Positions 9,701 through 11,004 of a stretch of 11,004 bases of DNA are shown one piece after another. Numbering within the stretch: the stretch's first letter is position 1; each line of letters begins with the position of its first letter. The notes below the pieces were generated by a model. It saw only the letters and a program-made list of their open reading frames with translations, did no database searches and was not told where the DNA came from. This stretch comes from Pinguiococcus pyrenoidosus (lineage: Eukaryota > Sar > Pinguiophyceae > Pinguiochrysidales > Pinguiochrysidaceae). The position numbers and the translations under genes are program-made. The stretch is taken from NCBI GenBank assembly GCA_019677205.1, contig JAAMXY010002325.1:1-11004 (forward strand), read 5' to 3'.

Positions 9701-10077
9701 GGTGTATTTCCCTCAGCGTCTTCCGCATTGATGAAGTCTTCGAGATTTGCGGGCGGGCCGTGCTCCTCAAGCAAAGTTGTGATGAAGGACTTCGGCCGTT
9801 TGGAGGCATAGTGAAGCGGCGTCTGGCCAAGATCATCTGTAAGAGTTCTGTCTGCTCCTTTCTCGAGCAAAGTTTGGACAACGTCCAATGGCTGAGATCT
9901 GACTGCAAAGTGTAGAAGCGTCTCATCCTTGTCGGTGCGTTCATCGGTGAGACGAACGTTCGGATCTGCGCCTTTCAGAATCCAATCCATGATGCCTGCA
10001 ATGTCTCCTCGAGTGACCTTTTGGAGAAGTAGCTCATTCTTCTTGCTTTGGGGGAGGTTGTAGTCCTCACTCGCCAT
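751..10077 (-). CDS. Giant ankyrin-repeat TRP-like cation channel (3108 aa)
   Basis: This is a single uninterrupted frame encoding 3108 residues (roughly 340 kDa), ending at TGA (751-753). I start it at the ATG at 10075-10077 (MASEDYN...), which sits in an excellent eukaryotic context (ACACCATGGCG) immediately before the first ankyrin helix. The frame stays open another 17 codons to a TTG at 10128, and to a TAA at 10192-10194, but has no upstream in-frame ATG in that stretch. Domains in order: ankyrin repeats (~12-2110), polar linker (~2111-2393), six TM helices with pore loop (~2394-2655), amphipathic hydrophobic stretch (~2754-2784), Asp10 (2798-2807), coiled coil (~2840-2896), 4 x 38-residue repeats (~2944-3095). 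Known family: TRPA/TRPN channels combine N-terminal ankyrins with this core and form tetrameric, usually Ca2+-permeable, cation channels gated by force or chemicals. Inferred role: a membrane cation channel whose ankyrin array is a spring, tether or docking platform; membrane and stimulus cannot be told. No intron, frameshift or internal stop is seen. The neighbourhood gives no partner gene. Confidence 0.92.
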   Translation of the reverse strand: MASEDYNLPQSKKNELLLQKVTRGDIAGIMDWILKGADPNVRLTDERTDKDETLLHFAVRSQPLDVVQTLLEKGADRTLTDDLGQTPLHYASKRPKSFITTLLEEHGPPANLEDFINAEDAEGNTPLSLAVKASRKVNAETLLRAGALVDTLVQGQTVLLMAIDQGNADIVELVLDHKADPNLRESTTNAHPLHMALLKEQQSVVKMLLEKGADPDAISNEKTCLHVAIEKEDVASTSCLLDHGADPDRLSAGRSPLHIAIEAVAEHKAGFLARLGGNSNPMQIFRLLLTKANVERRTGTEESTPLHIAARTANKALVQELINQGANVFLKDKTGRTPFHVAAEVGGAVSHRKDVLEVLKVENAEILLAKDKDGRTALHQAVLSGQKVEVVEWLLTNGASPDDGDGSGKTPLDLAVDHERWQILLILVAKSVTLSNPEAQGCQWTPLHVAAAKNRVQIVTCVVKYIKQGDIRGFGVDQKDSKGRTPLHVALQNKAEAAAECLLRLGASATIADNKGRTPMHYAAEKNCEEAVKWLIENSVGVNVADSQSRSPLHLAAGARLETMVDLLLDAGGADSKCTDEGGRTPADFCVYIRYERAQTNEAVPEEKASEDVEKGRIVSQIVARLLLAECKGTSKSEWQPIHIAAEKDNAPMVTLLLKHGNSSTAKLPLSGRNPLHVAASCGSSNVTRVLLEHNPTGDYANETDAKGQTALHIAAQAGFERVIEVLVHHGVDVCLLDKDRQSALHLAVIEHQRKGVVQSLVQGQNTEKLRELLGLPNQHRQTALHIAAHMGFQELAPALTEVPLLSLTDNQGRTPADCATVGQHAAVLSYLLSLPTQALGQVNGEEPASAEGKPSGRHGTDETEARTVNALFPDAEMQQWSPLHKAAALKRIDMAEVLLTDAQANIEDQLKRTPLHIAARVGCRPIVQLLLDKGGKVSAKDEEGRTPLHFAAATPGVSTIGAMKALLDAGAIVDSPDALKQTALHVAASVGNDGIVEQLIKTYRANPEAKDTNGQTPLHLASNMNRIRTVASLLKCKAQPNAADDHSRTPLHLAALHGFEEVAEMLIKGNADVFAEDEQNRTPADHAVDGFRNAASGGVVRVLHHLLRAGAQQAWETRDFKVMHIATAMDKKDIVEVLISSGEDSQEPTASERQTPLHIAAEMGCKIVANYLLEQRIDRMGKNANKETPLHLAAANGYLAVVKLLLGVDQDVNLDAAEGVRNNKYHLNDTEPSNDIEFSKQSEYVSQMDSNGDTPLHAVARTRHETSPKIAQCLLLFDADRLARNHQKRTPLHFAVLAESGGMVKTLLEYQCAGGAERGLVAAGSSTNVADSKGQTPLHIAASIGSEDIVENLLEHGAASFSEKDSQGKTPIDHAVDGVHAGILTLLLRRWAELKEEESGWSTLHVAAFLGRIDMLELLMAEDDQQAIQLRSGPAEQTPLQVAASTGNEAIVRFLLARGADRKTADAKKQTALHVAAKGMHESVVRLLLSRPNLDDDAASPEAENELTAFVNSKDEKQQTALHVASEIGAETLVKYLLDEGGARVDEQDIFGRTALHLAAEKEHPEVIRVLLDREDGSAPFRPSNTWDTSGKTPLHMAAANGCEAAVDLLLPRKPILQKRAAPRQEGEERKQQSEREMVERSPADDAAEGKHPVVLAKLLLAYANAEALEDGWKAVHIAAAENRVDMLHVLLEDRKDDVESETSREKRTPLHVAAMEGSKKALEYLLGRPVKWSALQARQLVGGVETEREAFSVEEFQSTGIAAIAATDIDLQTPLHLAAYYGQHEIVVTLIQEGANIYAKDSEGLRAAQCAVLGYERISEQNEATRSFYVAALRALLREEKRRFNDAAEWPEQHYAARLGEADMVDILTGNTKSLDKEIQSDKRTPLHVAAEYGHQDVVKVLVEKGAKLNKLTCTGRSTPLHIAAYHGRGEIVQMLLDSNARNDLKDAGGRTPLHVVAKEGHAEKGDTQILRALVDQKTINKGDQKGATALHIAVAKGYVKTAHILLRSDEGADDTTPGVSADANACDKEQQRPLHIAALHNRHGVAALLLSKGAAIEARDSKSKTALHLVFEKGHAETAKLLLQKGASVEATDDEGHTPFLYAMIPINNKTNPCKNVMKVDSIYAGATDKDLTNARRLRFLKFRNTMIRIRRADNVDEVLGHLRILENGDEELKRIWKLDKVERDINAEGAKQEHPPDIAQDKLAAEDSKLNSMGVTLPERPPNDLAASSKSTEVVRPSKERHALDNDRKAEEKGPAKGDSSFVSQAPAASSSQRPGKMTSIQRQTSGSQQSLSGRVLEKGKDLMHNARETSKKIAQQISFGNESQQEEGEGSGNQDEAENEKRKALALAKRKCAVLLPKFLTFQSREIEVIADLPIVRRIVDDILRTHRAIFAIFLDGVIFIALVFFYTTVAWTLQHEGSLTTADICLMIFLGCCAVYIYIRTVVRAVTLWSKESTKDNLQGCWKPALVRFEKLRKVLNLWSINDMMAASFAVALLGMVVTGEERLRTGRDFRIVASVGALPVWCTLLNYIRPLNAKVATFIMSLIHFTWDLQYLMLVLLVIVFAFTAVLFLLIHVRNDRGSNEDDQGPYENPWEAILTSYRMFLGDFDRDWFSAPSDQVTESLSIAVFVLFLLVSNVLLLNVLIAVVSDSFENSLTRSRKLYYTARLEIAAVLTAVLDLDKKEDYKEERTLWMTEWIRSTMMNWNDFDEPREETELAITKQEHVNALADSREGCQETLKGKLKSFARWVRRLLGLLLYVLAMPIDVLLKVVHFLWKRLLPKGHDVVLYDEDNDDDDDDDDDDVSGDFHKGDELGVYGHKALAFSRAMAGRERPWRGRVLELEDRVRDILKTLVERSRDRKLLLFQDEVRKSIKDLESKSTQMSRLIEPLVQKPQSTEPRNGDATMSRKQHIMVRKQASRKSLPDEDQQESGKVLADPESMVGQFPPFQEDQANEGGPGESVGEKVNDDADDVDDHLSLVGQSAAFQKDQASEDGLRESAEEKANEDADDVDDHLGMVGQFPPFQEDQASEDGLRESAEEKANEDADDANDHLGMVGQPAAFQKDQASEDGLRESAEEKANEDADDADDHLGEDSIIKTESSRV
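795..1250 (-). repeat. Four tandem 114-bp repeats (4 x 38 residues) at the C terminus
   Basis: The mark 'gatggtca' recurs at 795, 909, 1023 and 1137, exactly 114 bp apart, giving units 795-908, 909-1022, 1023-1136 and 1137-1250. Each encodes 38 acidic residues of the form MVGQ(FPPFQED/AAFQKD)QASEDGLRE... ending DD.DDHLG (residues ~2944-3095). The period is a multiple of three, so copy number can change without breaking the frame. The first three units by coordinate are nearly identical in one half; the fourth is more diverged. The encoded segment is very acidic and probably disordered. Confidence 0.97.
1390..1560 (-). other. C-terminal coiled coil (residues ~2840-2896)
   Basis: Charged helix with hydrophobic residues spaced 3 and 4 apart. 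V2843, L2846, V2850, I2853 and L2857 form one run; V2873, I2877, L2880, S2884, M2887, I2891 and L2894 form a second clear a/d series. TRPA1 and several other TRP channels have a coiled coil at this point that holds the tetramer together. The heptads were read by eye, so the exact limits are approximate. Confidence 0.65.
1658..1683 (-). repeat. GAC trinucleotide microsatellite encoding poly-Asp
   Basis: On the plus strand this is an uninterrupted (TCG)n run of 26 bp; read as the gene it gives eight GAC codons flanked by GAT, making ten consecutive aspartates (residues 2798-2807) after YDEDN. The run lies between the amphipathic segment and the coiled coil. It may bind Ca2+ or basic partners, or may be only a slippage product. 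Length polymorphism between strains is likely. Confidence 0.9.
1726..1818 (-). other. Amphipathic hydrophobic segment after the channel (residues ~2754-2784)
   Basis: This is a second hydrophobic stretch, well separated from S6, reading VRRLLGLLLYVLAMP followed by IDVLLKVVHFLWKRLLP. Each half is only about 11-16 residues, flanked and interrupted by R, K, D, H and P. It therefore looks more like two amphipathic helices lying on the membrane, or a re-entrant hairpin, than a seventh full TM helix. Basic residues on both sides would suit phospholipid head groups. Confidence 0.5.
2113..2898 (-). other. Six-TM TRP/Ion_trans channel core (residues ~2394-2655)
   Basis: Six hydrophobic segments can be read: S1 ~2394-2418, S2 ~2427-2448, S3 ~2489-2504, S4 ~2518-2535, S5 ~2557-2578 and S6 ~2627-2653. 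Between S5 and S6 lies a pore-helix-like WEAILTSYRMF followed by LGDFDRDWF (G2610, D2611, D2613), the place of the selectivity filter. S6 ends in LLLNVLIAVVSDSFE, the strongly conserved end of S6 in the Ion_trans family (PF00520). S4 has no arginine every third residue (R2511, R2514 and R2517 lie before it, R2536 after), so classical voltage sensing is unlikely. The S4-S5 junction LNYIRPLNAK.A matches TRP and polycystin-type channels. I see no canonical TRP box after S6. Acidic filter residues suggest permeation of cations, perhaps Ca2+; that is inference. Confidence 0.88.
2899..3747 (-). other. Polar linker between ankyrins and channel (residues ~2111-2393)
   Basis: After the last ankyrin unit the protein becomes highly charged, then rich in Ser, Gln and Glu (around residues 2250-2345, including SSFVSQAPAASSSQ, RQTSGSQQSLS and QQEEGEGSG), so it is probably disordered. 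RQTS resembles a basophilic kinase site. The last ~45 residues before S1 (KRKCAVLLPKF ... VDDILRTHR) are more helical and mixed hydrophobic/basic, which is where TRP channels carry a pre-S1 coupling region joining ankyrins to the pore. The assignment of that coupling role is by position only. Confidence 0.6.
3748..10044 (-). other. Ankyrin-repeat array, about 55 repeats (residues ~12-2110)
   Basis: I count about 55 consecutive ~33-residue ankyrin units by their TPLH(I/V/L)AA...G....V..LL..GA signature, starting with a capping unit (GDIAGIMDWILKGADPN) and ending in a partial unit at HTPFLYAM (from residue 2100). Most are close to consensus. Several carry loop insertions, for example in units near residues 590-640, 840-880, 1190-1250 and 1745-1780. 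Ankyrin repeats stack into a curved solenoid used for protein binding and, in NOMPC, as a tether to microtubules. About 55 repeats would make roughly two superhelical turns if a full turn takes about 29 units as in NOMPC. The count is by eye and could be off by two or three because some units are degenerate. Confidence 0.93.
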
Positions 10078-10090
10078 GGTGTTTTTATTC
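10066..10090 (-). promoter_or_regulatory. Translation start context of the channel gene
   Basis: Read on the minus strand the start is GAATAAAAACACCATGGCGAG. It has A at -3, C at -1 and -2 and G at +4, a near-ideal eukaryotic initiation context. This decides the start at 10077 over the TTG at 10128, which has no such context and would add 17 residues unlike an ankyrin repeat. Confidence 0.8.
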
Positions 10091-10311
10091 AAAGCTTTGG
10101 TCCAGTTTTCCGGAAGTCGGATGGCCAATACTTCTTGCAGCCAGGAAGAATGAAACGAGGTCCTTGAGATCAGGAGCGGTCGTGGAATTGCTTACGAGAG
10201 TCCAAGCTTCCAGGCTGAGCGATGTCGAAGAGGCAACTTTTAAGAGGTAGGAAGCAAAAGACCTTGACTGTGCGTCACTTCCGCACCAGCTCACATAAGT
10301 GGTATGAGGAC

Positions 10312-10383
10312 TCAAGAAAAGAAGCCAGCGCTTGAGGAGACCTTCAAAGAACTAATGATTCTAAGAGTCACTGCCAATTTCAT
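10312..10383 (-). other. Possible upstream ORF of 23 codons
   Basis: An ATG at 10381-10383 opens a 23-codon ORF (MKLAVTLRIISS...) that stops at TGA 10312-10314, about 235 bases before the main start. It is in the same frame as the main gene but is closed by its own stop. If the transcript starts upstream of 10383 it could lower translation of the main ORF. Two more short upstream ATGs exist: ATG-TGA with no codon between at 10291-10296, and ATG GGT CGC TAA near 10394-10405. The transcription start is unknown, so all may be untranscribed. Confidence 0.25.
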
Positions 10384-10396
10384 TAAAAGTGACTTA
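10362..10396. repeat. Short inverted repeat in the upstream region
   Basis: The arms agtcact (10366-10372) and agtgact (10388-10394) are perfect reverse complements around a 15-bp spacer. The match extends outward to TAAG.../...TTA if a two-base insertion is allowed. It lies about 290-320 bp upstream of the start codon. On the minus strand one arm reads TGACTC, half of a bZIP (AP-1/Gcn4-type) site. It could be a paired factor-binding site, but an inverted repeat this short also occurs by chance. Confidence 0.3.
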
Positions 10397-10744
10397 GCGA
10401 CCCATTAATTAGCACGATCTTCCAAAAACTTGAAAGCTACCTGTTCGAATCGCTGTTCTACTATCTTCATTTGCTTGCGGTGGAAATTACAGTCTCGCAC
10501 AACCATACCTCACGATGATTTGCTGAGAATTCGAAAATGCAACAATTTCAAAAAGAGAACAGGCAATAGTACCTCATACAAAAAACTGGCAAAAAATGCG
10601 AAAATGCATTTGACATTGCTTGTGGCAGCCCTAACAGACAAAAATTTCAGGCATGTGCAACAAAAGGTGGTCTAAAGGCCATTCTGTAGCCAATGGCTCA
10701 CCGTCAAGGCTGCTCCAATCAGAACCAAAACGCTAATGGGATCT

Positions 10745-10756
10745 CCGAAATTTCGG
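10745..10756. repeat. 12-bp perfect palindrome ccgaaatttcgg
   Basis: A perfect 12-bp palindrome in an otherwise AT-rich stretch, about 670 bp upstream of the start codon and 190 bp from the telomere. A second 10-bp palindrome, attttaaaat, follows at 10771-10780. Sites of this symmetry are often bound by dimeric factors, but I recognise no named motif. Confidence 0.3.
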
Positions 10757-10941
10757 CAGAAAGCAAGTAAATTTTAAAATTATATTGGATGAGAATGATA
10801 AGGGTGATCTGCTCGGGTGGATTTTGACATGGTCAAAACTGCAGCAGGAGCTTGTTTGCGCAATATTTTGCTATTGACCAATGCGCCATGCAACTCCACG
10901 TTTTTTAAGGTAAAAAAGAGCTCTATATTGGTGCACTGTGG

Positions 10942-11004
10942 TTAGAGTTAGGAATAGGGTTAGGGTTAGGGTTAGGGTTAGGGTTAGGGTTAGGGTTAGG
11001 GTTA
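10942..11004 (+). repeat. Telomere, (TTAGGG)n
   Basis: Seven perfect TTAGGG units run from 10960 to 11001, followed by TTA at the window edge. Inside them lie three units in the same register with one substitution each: TTAGAG (10942-10947), TTAGGA (10948-10953) and ATAGGG (10954-10959). The G-rich strand runs 5'->3' toward the end of the window, as at the right end of a chromosome. It fixes this window as a chromosome terminus of a eukaryote with vertebrate/fungal-type telomere repeats and excludes the plant-type TTTAGGG. Confidence 0.97.

Larger units (their letters stand above)
10078..10941. other. Non-coding promoter and subtelomere between gene and telomere
   Basis: About 865 bp with no supportable gene. 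The part next to the gene must contain its 5' leader and promoter. From about 10340 outward the base composition turns AT-richer than the gene. I see no clear TATA box. A CCAAT box in the gene's orientation is at 10784-10788, with another near 10926, both far from the start codon. No subtelomeric tandem repeat or helicase-type element is visible before the telomere. Confidence 0.6.

Noticed and set aside
751-10077. Bacterial or viral ankyrin protein
   Set aside because: Wolbachia, Legionella and poxviruses have many ankyrin proteins, but the telomere, the Kozak-type start and the TRP-type channel core point to a eukaryotic nuclear gene.
10085-10315. 76-codon minus-strand frame just upstream of the channel gene
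   Set aside because: It opens at TTG, not ATG, overlaps the leader, and ends at a TAA just before the main start. A hidden first exon would need a splice I cannot support, as the only nearby acceptor-like site ends in AAG.

Overview
The window is the end of a eukaryotic chromosome. Its last 63 bases are an in-register (TTAGGG)n array with the G-rich strand running 5'->3' off the right edge, which is the orientation of a chromosome's right-hand end. The standard genetic code works throughout, and a 9.3-kb frame is open with no intron. TTAGGG telomeres with a huge intronless gene fit a compact microbial eukaryote. Filamentous fungi, diatoms, eustigmatophyte algae and labyrinthulids all have this telomere motif, and I cannot choose between them from the sequence. 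Prokaryotes are excluded by the telomere and the protein type.

Layout, left to right. Bases 1-750 hold no gene I can support, only the 3' flank of the large gene. Bases 751-10077 on the minus strand are one intact gene for a 3108-residue protein. Bases 10078-10941 are its 5' leader/promoter and the subtelomere, with short upstream ATGs and small palindromes but no gene. Bases 10942-11004 are the telomere. The gene's start codon lies only about 865 bp from the telomeric repeats, and it is transcribed away from the chromosome end.

The protein has four parts: (1) a huge ankyrin-repeat array of about 55 repeats (residues ~12-2110); (2) a polar, serine- and charge-rich linker (~2111-2393); (3) a six-helix TRP/Ion_trans-type cation-channel core (~2394-2655) with a pore-loop GDFD and a well-conserved end of S6; (4) a cytosolic tail with an amphipathic hydrophobic stretch, a run of ten aspartates, a coiled coil, four 38-residue tandem repeats and a C-terminal S-R-V. 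The order ankyrins - six TM helices - coiled coil is that of TRPA and TRPN (NOMPC) mechano/chemosensory channels, but the array is about twice the 29 repeats of NOMPC and more than three times the roughly 16 of TRPA1.

The array is also built in blocks. Seven times a degenerate 'TPAD..AV' type repeat is followed by a repeat opening with W (once F), dividing the stack into sub-domains of roughly 4-7 repeats (178-281 residues). This two-level architecture, next to a telomere, is the most interesting thing in the window.
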